Assembly (NCBI GenBank): GCA_023247085.1
Contig: JAHFHC010000002.1
Coordinates: forward strand, 35,683 to 99,682
DNA: 64,000 nt
Reading direction: 5' to 3'
From: Microcaldota archaeon
GTDB taxonomy: Archaea; Micrarchaeota; Micrarchaeia; Norongarragalinales; UBA8480
Shown here one piece after another: positions 28,101 to 36,286 of the stretch (position 1 is the stretch's first letter; each line of letters opens with the position of its first letter). The notes under the pieces were generated by a model. The model had not been told where the DNA came from. It saw only the letters and a list, made by a program, of their open reading frames with translations, and did no database searches. The translations under genes were made by a program, and so were the position numbers.

Positions 28101-28397
28101 ATGAAATTAAAAATCCTTTCAAAGAAAAACAACGTGTTGTTCAACCGAACTGAAGTAACTGCCTCGGCAACTGAATTTGAGTCAACCCCTTCGCGCAAAG
28201 AATTGCTTGGAGCTATGGCAACTGAATTAAAGTGTGAGGCAGGTGCATTAGTTCTAGAGCAGATTCACCAGCCGTTTGGCTCTAAAAGCGTTGCAATAAA
28301 TGCAAAAGTATATGATTCTCCAGATGCAGCTGCAAAAGCTGAACCAAAGTTTAAGTTTGAACGCGGTCAAGCAAAAGTACAGCCTAAACCGAGTTAG
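28101..28397 (+). CDS. rps24e: Ribosomal protein eS24
   Basis: This 98-residue protein starts MKLKILSKKNNVLFNRTEV and contains TPSRKELLGAMATELKCE and HQPFGSKSVAINAKVYDS, the eS24 signature. A GTG at 28089 would add four residues, but the ATG at 28101 matches family length. It is followed by rps27ae in the normal order. Confidence 0.95.
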   Translation: MKLKILSKKNNVLFNRTEVTASATEFESTPSRKELLGAMATELKCEAGALVLEQIHQPFGSKSVAINAKVYDSPDAAAKAEPKFKFERGQAKVQPKPS

Positions 28398-28430
28398 AGT
28401 AAAAAGGTAAATTGAGGTAAATTGAAAATT

Positions 28431-28568
28431 ATGGCAAAAGACGCTAAGAAAAAACCAAAAGCATATGTTGTCGGCAAAAACTGTCCAAAATGCGGGCCAG
28501 GCAACAAACTAGCTGGTCATAAAGATCGATTTGGCTGCGGCAAATGCGGTTACTACGAACGCAAATAG
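28431..28568 (+). CDS. rps27ae: Ribosomal protein eS27-like zinc protein (S27Ae/eS31)
   Basis: This 45-residue gene is shorter than most gene finders report. It starts [17 protein letters not shown] and has the four zinc cysteines in [10 protein letters not shown] and [10 protein letters not shown]. Size, basic N-terminus and location after rps24e identify archaeal S27Ae, which is the non-ubiquitin half of the eukaryotic fusion. It ends with TAG at 28566-28568. Confidence 0.94.
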   Translation: MAKDAKKKPKAYVVGKNCPKCGPGNKLAGHKDRFGCGKCGYYERK

Positions 28569-28651
28569 GATTACAATTCGCTATGGGGTTTATAGTGTTA
28601 TAAACTCGCCGTGGCTTTGCTAAATAAACCCGAATAGTTTCTATTAATTAC

Positions 28652-29188
28652 ATGGCCGTACTTGAAGCGCTGCTTTTTTACTTTTTACTCATAGTTGCCA
28701 CGCTGTTAATTGCCAAGAGAAAAACTTGGATTCAAACACTAAATTACTTAGGGCTACAAACAAAGAAACCGAACGTAATGCAAATAATGCGCAATGCGGC
28801 GATTCTAGTATTCATCATATTCATCAGCCTTACCGTTCTTTCAATTATATTATCGCTTGTGATTGTGGATGACTCGCAAAAAGTGTCTGCTATAATTTCA
28901 ACTCTTTCTTTGCCAGCGATTTTAGTTGCAGTAACAATCGGTCCATTTGCAGAAGAATTATTCTTCAGGGGATGGTTACAAAAAAATATTGGCGTAGTTC
29001 TCTCAGCACTTATTTTTGCAGGCCTTCACTTTTCATTTGGTTCAATTGCAGAAATATTTGGTGCACTTGTAGCCGGTTTAGTAATTGGCTATTGGGTAAA
29101 ATACCGGGATTCAAACCTCTGGCCAGCTATAATAGCCCACGCGGTTTACAATGCAATTAGCATTTTGCTAGTACTGGTGATAAAATGA
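28652..29188 (+). CDS. CPBP-family intramembrane metalloprotease
   Basis: This 178-residue multi-pass membrane protein has the three family motifs: EELFFRGWLQ (EExxxR), FAGLHFSFG (FxxxH) and IIAHAVYNAI (HxxxN-like). The CAAX-protease/bacteriocin-processing family cleaves within membranes or processes prenylated substrates; the substrate here is unknown. Its last codon overlaps the kae1 start (ATGA). Confidence 0.9.
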   Translation: MAVLEALLFYFLLIVATLLIAKRKTWIQTLNYLGLQTKKPNVMQIMRNAAILVFIIFISLTVLSIILSLVIVDDSQKVSAIISTLSLPAILVAVTIGPFAEELFFRGWLQKNIGVVLSALIFAGLHFSFGSIAEIFGALVAGLVIGYWVKYRDSNLWPAIIAHAVYNAISILLVLVIK

Positions 29189-30243
29189 TTGTACTAGGAA
29201 TTGAAAGCACAGCGCATACCTTTTCAGTTGCAATTGTACAGAAAAGCAAGGGACTCAGCAAAACAAGCAAAGCCACAAAGCGCGCTAAAACTAAACGCCA
29301 ATTGAGTTCGATCGAGGTTCTTGCCAATGCTTCAGATAAATACGCATCTACTCTTGAAGGTTACATTCCGCGCAAATTAGCTGATCATCATGCCGAAGCA
29401 TTTCCAAAACTATTGCAACAAGCTCTATCTGATTCAAGCATTTCTTTAAGCGAAATAGATGCAATTGCGTTTTCTCAAGGAAGTGGAATTGGGCACTGTC
29501 TTCACGTTGGATACGTGGCTGCAAAAACACTTTCCACTATGCTAAAAATACCGCTTGTGCCAGTTAGCCACAGCATCGGCCACATTGAAATCGGGCGAGA
29601 ATTCAACTGCGAAACCAATGACCCGCTCGTAGTTTACGTATCTGGAGGAAACACGCAAATTCTCGGCCTTGATAAAAAAAATTCGAAGTATCATGTATAC
29701 GGTGAAACAAGTGACATTGGAATTGGCAATTTCCTCGACGTACTTGGAAGAAAATTGGAGCTAAAGCCATCAGATGCAGTTGGAGTTGTGAATGCAGCGC
29801 AACTAGCGAGTAAATATATTGAAATGCCTTACACGATTCGCGGAATGAACCTAGCTTTTTCAGGTCTCTTAACGTACATTGAAAAAAAACTTATTCCACA
29901 AATCGAAACAAAAAAATTTACAAAAGAAGAAATTGCGTTTTCAAGCCAAGAAACTGCCTTTGCAATGTTATGCGAAGCGGTTGAACGCGCCTTGTGCCAC
30001 ACCAACAAAAAAGAAATCCTCTTATGTGGTGGAAATGCCCGCAACGCACGCTTGCAAGAAATGCTAAAAGAAATTTGCAGAGAACACAACGTCCACTTCG
30101 CTTGCACTTCTTTTGAATACTCCGGCGACCAAGCTGCAATGATTGGCTTAACTGGAATAAAAATGCTTGAATCAAAATGCCTTCCAAAATATGAGGCTCC
30201 AGTGCAGCGTTTGCGTACTGATTTAACACACGTTTGTTGGTGA
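29185..30243 (+). CDS. kae1: tRNA threonylcarbamoyl transferase Kae1 (TsaD/KEOPS)
   Basis: This 352-residue subunit transfers the threonylcarbamoyl group to A37 of ANN-reading tRNAs. It starts MIVLGIESTAHTFSVAIV; metal/nucleotide residues are in DHHAEAFPKLL, YVSGGNTQIL and SGDQAAMIGL. A Lys/Thr/Ser-rich insertion of roughly 20 residues (SKGLSKTSKATKRAKTKR) near residue 25 is not part of the usual fold. It is translationally coupled to the CPBP gene and followed by Sua5 and Bud32. tRNA-Lys and tRNA-Arg(UCU) of this window are expected substrates. Confidence 0.96.
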   Translation: MIVLGIESTAHTFSVAIVQKSKGLSKTSKATKRAKTKRQLSSIEVLANASDKYASTLEGYIPRKLADHHAEAFPKLLQQALSDSSISLSEIDAIAFSQGSGIGHCLHVGYVAAKTLSTMLKIPLVPVSHSIGHIEIGREFNCETNDPLVVYVSGGNTQILGLDKKNSKYHVYGETSDIGIGNFLDVLGRKLELKPSDAVGVVNAAQLASKYIEMPYTIRGMNLAFSGLLTYIEKKLIPQIETKKFTKEEIAFSSQETAFAMLCEAVERALCHTNKKEILLCGGNARNARLQEMLKEICREHNVHFACTSFEYSGDQAAMIGLTGIKMLESKCLPKYEAPVQRLRTDLTHVCW

Positions 30244-30387
30244 ATTATTGACCTCAATTTGTCGGTGCTTAGCTGGGAACCTTTTTATTTCTTTTTTTCC
30301 CATTCTTATTTACCCAAAGAAGCAAAATCGTAATTTAGACAACTAGCGTTTAAGTTTTAGAAGACGCGGTGTAGGTGAAAAAAACGT

Positions 30388-31035
30388 ATGAAAACTAAGC
30401 TCTATCAGTTTATTTTAAAAGAACGCGAAAAAACAGCGAAAGTACTTGAAAACCTTGCCAATCTCTTGCGAAATGGCGGGGTAGCAGTTATCCCAACTGA
30501 AACCTGTTATTCACTTGCAATAGATGCTACAAACGACGAAGCCGCACAGAAATTAAACGCCTTAGGTGTAAAACCCGGTTTAACCAATCCAATAATTGTA
30601 AGTGACTTGCGTATGGCTAACGAATACACTTTGATAAATCCCTTAGCTGAAAAAATATCGCATTCATTTATGCCTGGTCCAGTTACATTGGTTGTTGACT
30701 TACTTCCAGAAACTAAACTCTCCAAAAACGTGTTCACAGATGGAGCATCCTTTAGAATTTCAAGCAACGTGTTTACACGCGCACTTGCAAGTGAATTAGA
30801 AAAACCTATAACCGTGTCTATATTGAGTGATTCGCCACCAATTTACAAATTTAAAGACCTCTACGATACGTTCAACACGAAACTAGACGCGATCGTAAGT
30901 TCAGGAGACTTGCCACAAGTAATGCCATCGACTGTAGTAGACGTCAGGTCACCTGTTCCACACCTGGTGCGCCAAGGGCCAGTTCCATTCGACGAAATAA
31001 TGAACTTAGTTGCTAAAACCACTGTAGAAGCCTAA
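30388..31035 (+). CDS. sua5: Threonylcarbamoyl-AMP synthase (Sua5/YrdC domain)
   Basis: This 215-residue single-domain protein makes threonylcarbamoyl-AMP from Thr, bicarbonate and ATP. YrdC features are VAVIPTETCYSLAIDATN, FMPGPVTLVVD, FRISSNVFTRALA and STVVDVR. The C-terminal Sua5 domain is absent. GGTGA lies before the ATG. It stands between kae1 and bud32, so the three steps of t6A synthesis are clustered. Confidence 0.92.
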   Translation: MKTKLYQFILKEREKTAKVLENLANLLRNGGVAVIPTETCYSLAIDATNDEAAQKLNALGVKPGLTNPIIVSDLRMANEYTLINPLAEKISHSFMPGPVTLVVDLLPETKLSKNVFTDGASFRISSNVFTRALASELEKPITVSILSDSPPIYKFKDLYDTFNTKLDAIVSSGDLPQVMPSTVVDVRSPVPHLVRQGPVPFDEIMNLVAKTTVEA

Positions 31036-31113
31036 AAGCACTTCGACACTATTATGATCCGCAATGCTAAAGACATATTCTTATGTATGTGTGGCGTGTA
31101 GATAACTCTAGTT

Positions 31114-31731
31114 ATGCACAAAACACCGAACAACCAAGGCGCAGAAGCCGTTGTAACTAACTGCATTTACTTTAACACTCCAGCCATATCGAAGCGCAGG
31201 CTTCCAAAACGCTATCGCGTGCATTCCCTTGACTCAAAACTACGTTTAGAACGTACTAAAATCGAAGCAAGGATAATGCACCGCGCAAAAGCAACTGGGA
31301 CAAATTGCCCGCTTGTATTATCAGTTGACCTTGAACGATGCGAATTAATCGAAACGCGATTAAACGGAGTTAAACTAGTTGACTACCTACAAGATAAAAA
31401 AAATCAAAAAAATGCCAAACGCATTTTAGCAGATGCCGGCACTCAACTTGCAAAACTTCACCTTGCAAACATAAGCCACGGGGATTCAACTACTTCAAAT
31501 TTCATGACTGACGGCAAAAGTGTTTTCATATTTGATTTTGGCTTATCGCAATTCAATGCAACTGACGAAGAACGCGCCATTGACTTACTCTTATTTTTTA
31601 AGTCCGTATCTGAACTTCAATTCAAGTATTTCATCAAAGGATACGCGGCACAATACGGTGAAAAACAAACCAAGCAATTAATATCAAAGATTCGTGAAAT
31701 AGAGTCAAGAGCAAGATACGTGGAGCGTTAA
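31114..31731 (+). CDS. bud32: KEOPS kinase/ATPase Bud32
   Basis: This 205-residue small RIO-like kinase belongs to KEOPS. GAEAVVTNC is the N-terminal signature, KRRLPKRYRVHSLDSKLR the following basic block, SHGDSTTSNFM the catalytic loop and FIFDFGLSQ the metal-binding DFG. It is encoded separately from Kae1, unlike the fused form in many methanogens. Eight bases separate it from the EamA gene. Confidence 0.94.
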   Translation: MHKTPNNQGAEAVVTNCIYFNTPAISKRRLPKRYRVHSLDSKLRLERTKIEARIMHRAKATGTNCPLVLSVDLERCELIETRLNGVKLVDYLQDKKNQKNAKRILADAGTQLAKLHLANISHGDSTTSNFMTDGKSVFIFDFGLSQFNATDEERAIDLLLFFKSVSELQFKYFIKGYAAQYGEKQTKQLISKIREIESRARYVER

Positions 31732-31739
31732 ACACTTCA

Positions 31740-32615
31740 ATGGAATGGTATTTTTTTGCAATAGCCTCTGCAATTGTAACTGCAATTATAGGCGTAACTG
31801 AAAAAAAGATTTTACAACACGAGCATTCGCTTACTTTTTCAGTTACACATGCGCTAATAGCTTTAGTTATTTCACTCCCCTTTTTTATCTACTTTGATTT
31901 TTCAACCATTACGCCGCAACTCATAATTGCAATATACTTTGCTATGCTTTTAGCTGCAGCTGCGTTTTGGCTTACTGCAAAAGGAGTCAAACATTTAGAA
32001 CTATCTGTTTCCAGCCCGCTGACTCTACTTAACTTCATTTTCTTGCCTTTTCTAGCTTTTCTATTCGTAGGAGAACGCTTATCTTTCAAACAAATAGCAG
32101 GCGTTTGCCTCATACTGTTGGGAGTACTAGCACTAGAGCTAATTGTTCACCGCGGCAAGTTCTTTCCTCACATTAAAACAAAAGGAAAAGAACAATATTT
32201 TCTATTTATGCTAATTGCAGGCTTATTCTATGCAGTTACCGCAATTCTTGATAAGCATCTACTTGCCGCAGTGAATCCATTTACTTATTTATTGCTTGCG
32301 CATTTCTTCATTGCCCTTAATAGCTTATTGTTTTTCGCGTTTTTCGACAAGGAATTCAAGCGAGATTTGAAAAAAATCTTTTCGCAAGACTTAAAAACCA
32401 CGATTTTTGTAGCCTTCTTATCCATTATACAAAGGTTAACTTTTGCATTTGCAGCTTCAGCGGCTTACATAAGCATAGCAGTTGCAATTAAGCGCCTTAG
32501 CATACTATTCTCCGCGCTATTAGCTGGCAAACTATTTCACGAAAAAAACATAGTTGAAAAACTAGCGGTTTCAATACTAATGCTAATCGGCGCATTATTA
32601 CTAGTGTGGCCGTAG
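31740..32615 (+). CDS. EamA/DMT-family transporter
   Basis: This 291-residue protein has about ten hydrophobic segments in two repeats, beginning MEWYFFAIASAIVTAIIGV. The EamA-like repeat ending is recognisable in FLAFLFVGERLSFKQIAGVCLILLG and again in AGKLFHEKNIVEKLAVSILM. Such proteins export metabolites. The substrate is not predictable, and its position after bud32 may only reflect shared transcription. Confidence 0.88.
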   Translation: MEWYFFAIASAIVTAIIGVTEKKILQHEHSLTFSVTHALIALVISLPFFIYFDFSTITPQLIIAIYFAMLLAAAAFWLTAKGVKHLELSVSSPLTLLNFIFLPFLAFLFVGERLSFKQIAGVCLILLGVLALELIVHRGKFFPHIKTKGKEQYFLFMLIAGLFYAVTAILDKHLLAAVNPFTYLLLAHFFIALNSLLFFAFFDKEFKRDLKKIFSQDLKTTIFVAFLSIIQRLTFAFAASAAYISIAVAIKRLSILFSALLAGKLFHEKNIVEKLAVSILMLIGALLLVWP

Positions 32616-32707
32616 AACTGTTCAAAAACCGCGCTAGCGCTAAAGTTGTTTTTAGAAAAAATTGAAAAAAGGAAGAAAACTCAAAAGAGTAGGGAGTTGG
32701 AAAATTC

Positions 32708-32821
32708 CTAAAGTTCTCCGACTCTTCGTTTCTGCTTGCGCTTCATGCGCTTGCGGCGTTTCTTTACCCATTTCCAGCGCATTCTGCCAGATTTCTTCCA
32801 TTTTCGCGGTCTAGAACCCAT
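32708..32821 (-). CDS. rpl41e: Ribosomal protein eL41
   Basis: A 37-residue frame runs from ATG (32819-32821) to TAG (32708-32710). It encodes [19 protein letters not shown] followed by [14 protein letters not shown] and ends VGEL. The Arg/Lys/Trp composition and the [16 protein letters not shown] core are those of eL41, the smallest ribosomal protein. The internal Met at residue 14 would give the more usual 24-25-residue length. It is too short for routine gene calling. It lies alone between converging neighbours. Confidence 0.85.
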   Translation of the reverse strand: MGSRPRKWKKSGRMRWKWVKKRRKRMKRKQKRRVGEL

Positions 32822-32890
32822 AAAGTATTGAACCCATTAATTTGAACTAAATTTGCTTAAAACTGAGTGTATTTATTGTGCTGCCAAAGT

Positions 32891-33340
32891 TTATAAGTTG
32901 AATTCCTTGGCTATTTTCTTCATTGTCTGTACTTGGTTTGAGAATTTAAACAACTTCACTGCTTGCTTCCACGTGACCCACTTAAAAGCGTCATGTTCTT
33001 GAACGGGGTTATGCTTAAGTGAAACGCGACGCGTTTTACTCTTGACAAGCCAGCCAGTGAAACGCGCGTGCGTGTAACTGTGCTTTTTCTCGTATACTTT
33101 TCCAAACTTGAACTTTACAACTACTTTGCTTTTGCGAATAACGCTATAGTCTTTTTTTCGAAGGCCAACTTCTTCCCACAATTCTTCAGCTAACGCTTCA
33201 CGTTCCGTGTGTCCATCCAAGCCGCCTTTTGGCAACTCCCAACCACGCCAATTAAGTACGCGATGTAATACTAAAACATCCCCTTTCTTATCAAGCACAA
33301 CTGCGAAGATTCCACGACGAGTTTTAGATTTTTTTACCAT
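32891..33340 (-). CDS. Nudix hydrolase
   Basis: This 149-residue protein carries a Nudix box, GGLDGHTEREALAEELWEEVGL, around residues 40-61; the usual Arg of the REUxEE core is replaced by Glu. WELPKGG precedes it as in Ap4A-type Nudix enzymes, and the HDAFKWVTWKQA ending also fits that group. It may hydrolyse dinucleoside polyphosphates or related nucleotides. It diverges from the HAD gene across 230 bases. Confidence 0.87.
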   Translation of the reverse strand: MVKKSKTRRGIFAVVLDKKGDVLVLHRVLNWRGWELPKGGLDGHTEREALAEELWEEVGLRKKDYSVIRKSKVVVKFKFGKVYEKKHSYTHARFTGWLVKSKTRRVSLKHNPVQEHDAFKWVTWKQAVKLFKFSNQVQTMKKIAKEFNL

Positions 33341-33392
33341 GAAATACGTAACGATAAATTTTTATTGTTTTGTTCAATTAATTATAGTATAT

Positions 33393-33441
33393 GTCAAAAG
33401 TCAACACTTTAAATTTGTTGCTAAGTTGCTCTACTTTTGAC
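33393..33441. repeat. Inverted repeat in the Nudix/HAD intergenic region
   Basis: GTCAAAAGT at 33393-33401 is exactly complementary to ACTTTTGAC at 33433-33441, with an A/T-rich 31-base spacer. It lies between two divergent genes, where a shared regulator site or a structured leader could sit. The rest of this 230-base intergenic stretch is A/T-rich without a recognised feature. Confidence 0.4.
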
Positions 33442-33506
33442 TTTGCTAATTTTTGGCATTTTTCATCCTAGCATCAGTTAGTTGAAACTTTGTCTGGTTG
33501 TTTGCT

Positions 33507-33587
33507 ATGGAATTAATTTGTTTAGGTGTACTTTTCTTGCTTTTTCTAGTTGTATGTGGGAAGGAGGTGAAGGTTGGTGGCAGTTAA
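33507..33587 (+). CDS. Possible hydrophobic leader peptide overlapping the HAD start
   Basis: ATG 33507 opens a 26-residue frame (MELICLGVLFLLFLVVC then GKEVKVGGS) ending at 33587, ten bases inside the HAD gene. It encodes one membrane-like stretch and contains the strong GGAGGTGA ribosome site of the HAD gene. It could be an upstream coupling peptide or chance. Confidence 0.25.
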   Translation: MELICLGVLFLLFLVVCGKEVKVGGS

Positions 33588-34230
33588 ATGCGTGATTTTT
33601 GACAATGATGATACGCTCTACTATGCGCCAGGCATAGGGAAAGAGGCAGTTGGTTACATGGTTGAATTTGCTGCAAGTGCTTTAAATATCTCAGTTGAAG
33701 ACGCGGCGCTTGAACGTGTTAAAATAAAGCGAAAATATGGCGTTGACTCTACTCCCTTTGCTTTTAACCAAAAGTATGGAATTGATTTTGATGAAATGAT
33801 AAATTTTGCATATTCGCAAATTGAGCTAAAAAAATACGGGATTAGTAAAAATGATAGTTTAATCAAAACGTTGTCTGCATTAAAGGTTCCAAAATTTATA
33901 TTAACAAATAACACTGCGGAATTCGCTTCACTAATATTGTCTGAATTGGGTGTTGCTAATTTATTTAAGCGCATTTTTGGCTGCCGTGAAGTAGATTTTA
34001 AACTTAAACCCGCGCCTGAAGCATATTTGCGTGTACTTAATTTTGCAAATGTAAATGCAAGTGAAGCGGTTATGGTAGACGATCGAGTTGATTTTCTCTT
34101 AGGCGCTGCTCAGTTGAGGATGCGCACTATATTATTCTCCCGCGACATGAGCTTTCATCCGCTTTGTGGCGTTGATTTTGTGATTCGAGATTTAAAAGAA
34201 TTGCCGAAGTTACTAAGTGAATTGAAATGA
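33577..34230 (+). CDS. HAD hydrolase, pyrimidine 5'-nucleotidase-like
   Basis: This 217-residue protein starts at GTG 33577, six bases after GGAGGTGA. Motif I is VIFDNDDTLYYAPG (DxDxT intact), motif II FILTNNTAEFA, motif III Lys in FKLKPAPEAY, motif IV VMVDDRVDFLLGA. The DNDDTLY form is typical of Sdt1/Phm8-like nucleotidases. Its stop overlaps the start of a nucleoside hydrolase, suggesting nucleotide then nucleoside breakdown in one operon. Confidence 0.88.
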   Translation: MAVKCVIFDNDDTLYYAPGIGKEAVGYMVEFAASALNISVEDAALERVKIKRKYGVDSTPFAFNQKYGIDFDEMINFAYSQIELKKYGISKNDSLIKTLSALKVPKFILTNNTAEFASLILSELGVANLFKRIFGCREVDFKLKPAPEAYLRVLNFANVNASEAVMVDDRVDFLLGAAQLRMRTILFSRDMSFHPLCGVDFVIRDLKELPKLLSELK

Positions 34231-35144
34231 AACGTAAATTAGTGATAATTGATACTGATCCAGGTCACGATGACGCTCTTGCTTTGATGCTTGCATTGCG
34301 AAGTAAAAAATTGCGAGTACTTGCGGTTACTACGGTAGCTGGAAATTCCACCATTCAAAATACGACTCGAAATGCCCGGTTTGTGCTTAAGTTGCTTGAC
34401 GCGCAAAATATTCCAATTTATTCGGGCGCTTCAAAACCACTTTGTCGTAAATTAGTGAAGGCAGTTGTACATGGAAAGAATGGTTTATCTGGTTTAAAGT
34501 TTAAACAAAAAAGTAATTTAACCAATAACGCTGCCGAAAAGATAATCTCAATTGTTCAACAAAATGCTGGCGTGACTATAATTACTTTGGGTCCATTGAC
34601 CAACTTAGCTCAAGCTATTTTGAAAAAGCCAAGTGTCATGTTGAAAGTGAAGAAATTTGTTATTATGGGTGGTGCGATTAAAGTTCCTGGAAATAAAAGT
34701 AGAGTGGCTGAGTTTAACTTTTTTGTTGATCCAGAGGCCGCGGATATAGTGTTTAAATTTCCAGTTGCAAAGATGCTCATTCCACTCGATGCAGGTAATC
34801 CTATTTTCCTAAAAAACTCGGATTTTCGTAAGATAAGGGGGTCACTGAAAAAACCAATATTGCAGCTTATGAATTCGTATATGGGAAATCTCTATAACTA
34901 CATAAAGGTAAAACGTGCGCTTATATATGACGCATTAGCGGTATATTCACTAATAAAGCCCAGCGCTTGTAGAAAAAAGCGATATAATATTGTAATAGAA
35001 ACAAAAGGAGAAGCTACGCGTGGCATGTCAGTTACCGAGCTGAGGCAGTTCAAAAAAACGCTACCAAATGCAACTGTAGTTGAAAAAATTTCAGCAAACG
35101 CTTTTAAGCAGGCGTTTATAAATTCTCTTTCAAAAAGGGGATAA
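34227..35144 (+). CDS. Inosine/uridine-preferring nucleoside hydrolase
   Basis: This 305-residue enzyme hydrolyses nucleosides to base and ribose. The calcium-binding Asp cluster IIDTDPGHDDALALMLAL is complete. NSTIQNTTRNARFVLKL, FVIMGGAI and FNFFVDPEAADIVF follow as in the IUNH family. YDALAVYSLI supplies the late Asp. It overlaps the HAD gene by 4 bases (ATGA). With that nucleotidase and the AMP phosphorylase at 16 kb it points to active nucleotide salvage. Confidence 0.93.
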   Translation: MKRKLVIIDTDPGHDDALALMLALRSKKLRVLAVTTVAGNSTIQNTTRNARFVLKLLDAQNIPIYSGASKPLCRKLVKAVVHGKNGLSGLKFKQKSNLTNNAAEKIISIVQQNAGVTIITLGPLTNLAQAILKKPSVMLKVKKFVIMGGAIKVPGNKSRVAEFNFFVDPEAADIVFKFPVAKMLIPLDAGNPIFLKNSDFRKIRGSLKKPILQLMNSYMGNLYNYIKVKRALIYDALAVYSLIKPSACRKKRYNIVIETKGEATRGMSVTELRQFKKTLPNATVVEKISANAFKQAFINSLSKRG

Positions 35145-35147
35145 CCA

Positions 35148-35921
35148 ATGCGTTTGAATTTACATCCATATTCAATTGAAGTTATTGAAAAACCCGGAAG
35201 TTTACCCCCTAGGCGTAGAGAAGTGCTTCTTCGCTCTGTTGTTCGAATAGCACAAGATGCATTTGGAAAAACAACTCGCGAAACCATGGAACGTCGTGTT
35301 TTACCGGCAGATGAGATTTTGGTAGTAAGGAAGGGGCGTAGGATAATCGGCTACTCTTTAAATAGATATTTTAATTTGCCTACTGGAAGAATGCTTTACC
35401 TTTCTGGATCTGCAGTTGAAAAGCAACATGAAGGAAAAGGGCTTTACGGTGCATTGCGACCACTATCCATTCTATTAGCCTGTAGGGACAATCGTTTTTC
35501 ACATATTGCGACTAGAACCCAAAATCCAATAATATATGCTTCCCTTGCAAAACTTGGTCTTCATCCTATAGAAGGACGAAAAGTGCCAAAAGAAATAAGT
35601 ACGGCTGCAATACACTTAGCAGCTGAAATCAGTCCGGGCAAGGCGTTTGATTCTGCTTCTCTAGTTATAAAACAGGCATTTAGGGGATCAGCAAGTGTAG
35701 CTTCTCCAAAGCATCACGATGAAAGATTCAATACCTTTGTTTCAACAAGAATAAATGAAGCGCAAGGCGACGCGTTGTTACAAGTGGGAATGCTGGACAG
35801 ACGGAAAGCCCGAGTACTTTTCCTAACTGCAGCTGATAAAATAAGCAAAAAAACAGCTATAGACGCACAAAAATTAGTTGAGCGACTCACTGTTGTTGGT
35901 AAAAGTGCGTTTGATTCATAA
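35148..35921 (+). CDS. GNAT-fold acetyltransferase-like protein
   Basis: This 257-residue protein has GNAT-like features in residues 52-140: LPADEILVVRKGRRIIGYSL, YLSGSAVEKQHEGKGLYGAL (acetyl-CoA loop) and TRTQNPIIYASLAKLG. The C-terminal 100 residues are helical and not assigned. A partial, broken copy of the same gene follows immediately (35922-36246). It lies 3 bases after the nucleoside hydrolase. Confidence 0.7.
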   Translation: MRLNLHPYSIEVIEKPGSLPPRRREVLLRSVVRIAQDAFGKTTRETMERRVLPADEILVVRKGRRIIGYSLNRYFNLPTGRMLYLSGSAVEKQHEGKGLYGALRPLSILLACRDNRFSHIATRTQNPIIYASLAKLGLHPIEGRKVPKEISTAAIHLAAEISPGKAFDSASLVIKQAFRGSASVASPKHHDERFNTFVSTRINEAQGDALLQVGMLDRRKARVLFLTAADKISKKTAIDAQKLVERLTVVGKSAFDS

Positions 35922-36246
35922 ATGGCCTGCGAAGATATTCAGCGCCACACTATTCCGATAAATGCGTTTTTCGTGATTAGAAAAAAAGTAATTGCTTTTT
36001 TGAGCAATAAATATTTAAACTTGCCAACTGGCCTGTTATTCTACCTCGCAGGAACAAGTGTACATGCTGATTACGGGCGCGTTGGACTTTATAGTTTGCT
36101 GTCAGGTTAACCTCGAAAATTGAGGTGGCTTGTTGATGGTTGGTTTAATGGATCTTAGGAAAGCAGAGCAAGCTTTTCTCGCCGCTGCAGGGAAAGTAAG
36201 CTCAATTGCCGCTGGCAAAATCGTTGAACAATTGCGACACTTGTGA
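35922..36246 (+). pseudogene. Decayed tandem copy of the preceding GNAT-like gene
   Basis: A 62-codon frame (35922-36110) aligns with residues about 45-107 of the upstream protein, e.g. KYLNLPTGLLFYLAGTSV against RYFNLPTGRMLYLSGSAV. After its stop and a TGA at 36121, a different frame from about 36124 to 36246 reads LLMVGLMDLRKAEQAFLAAA. That matches the parent's LLQVGMLDRRKARVLFLTAA near residue 215. So the copy has lost its N-terminus and about 100 central residues and carries stops. Confidence 0.75.
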
Positions 36247-36286
36247 AATAAAGGTATTTAATTGCGAGTTTGCTATTATTTCCAAT

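Noticed and set aside
36206-36286. N-terminal extension of the GNAT at 36287
   Set aside because: It overlaps the decayed GNAT fragment and does not resemble the family start; ATG 36287 fits better.
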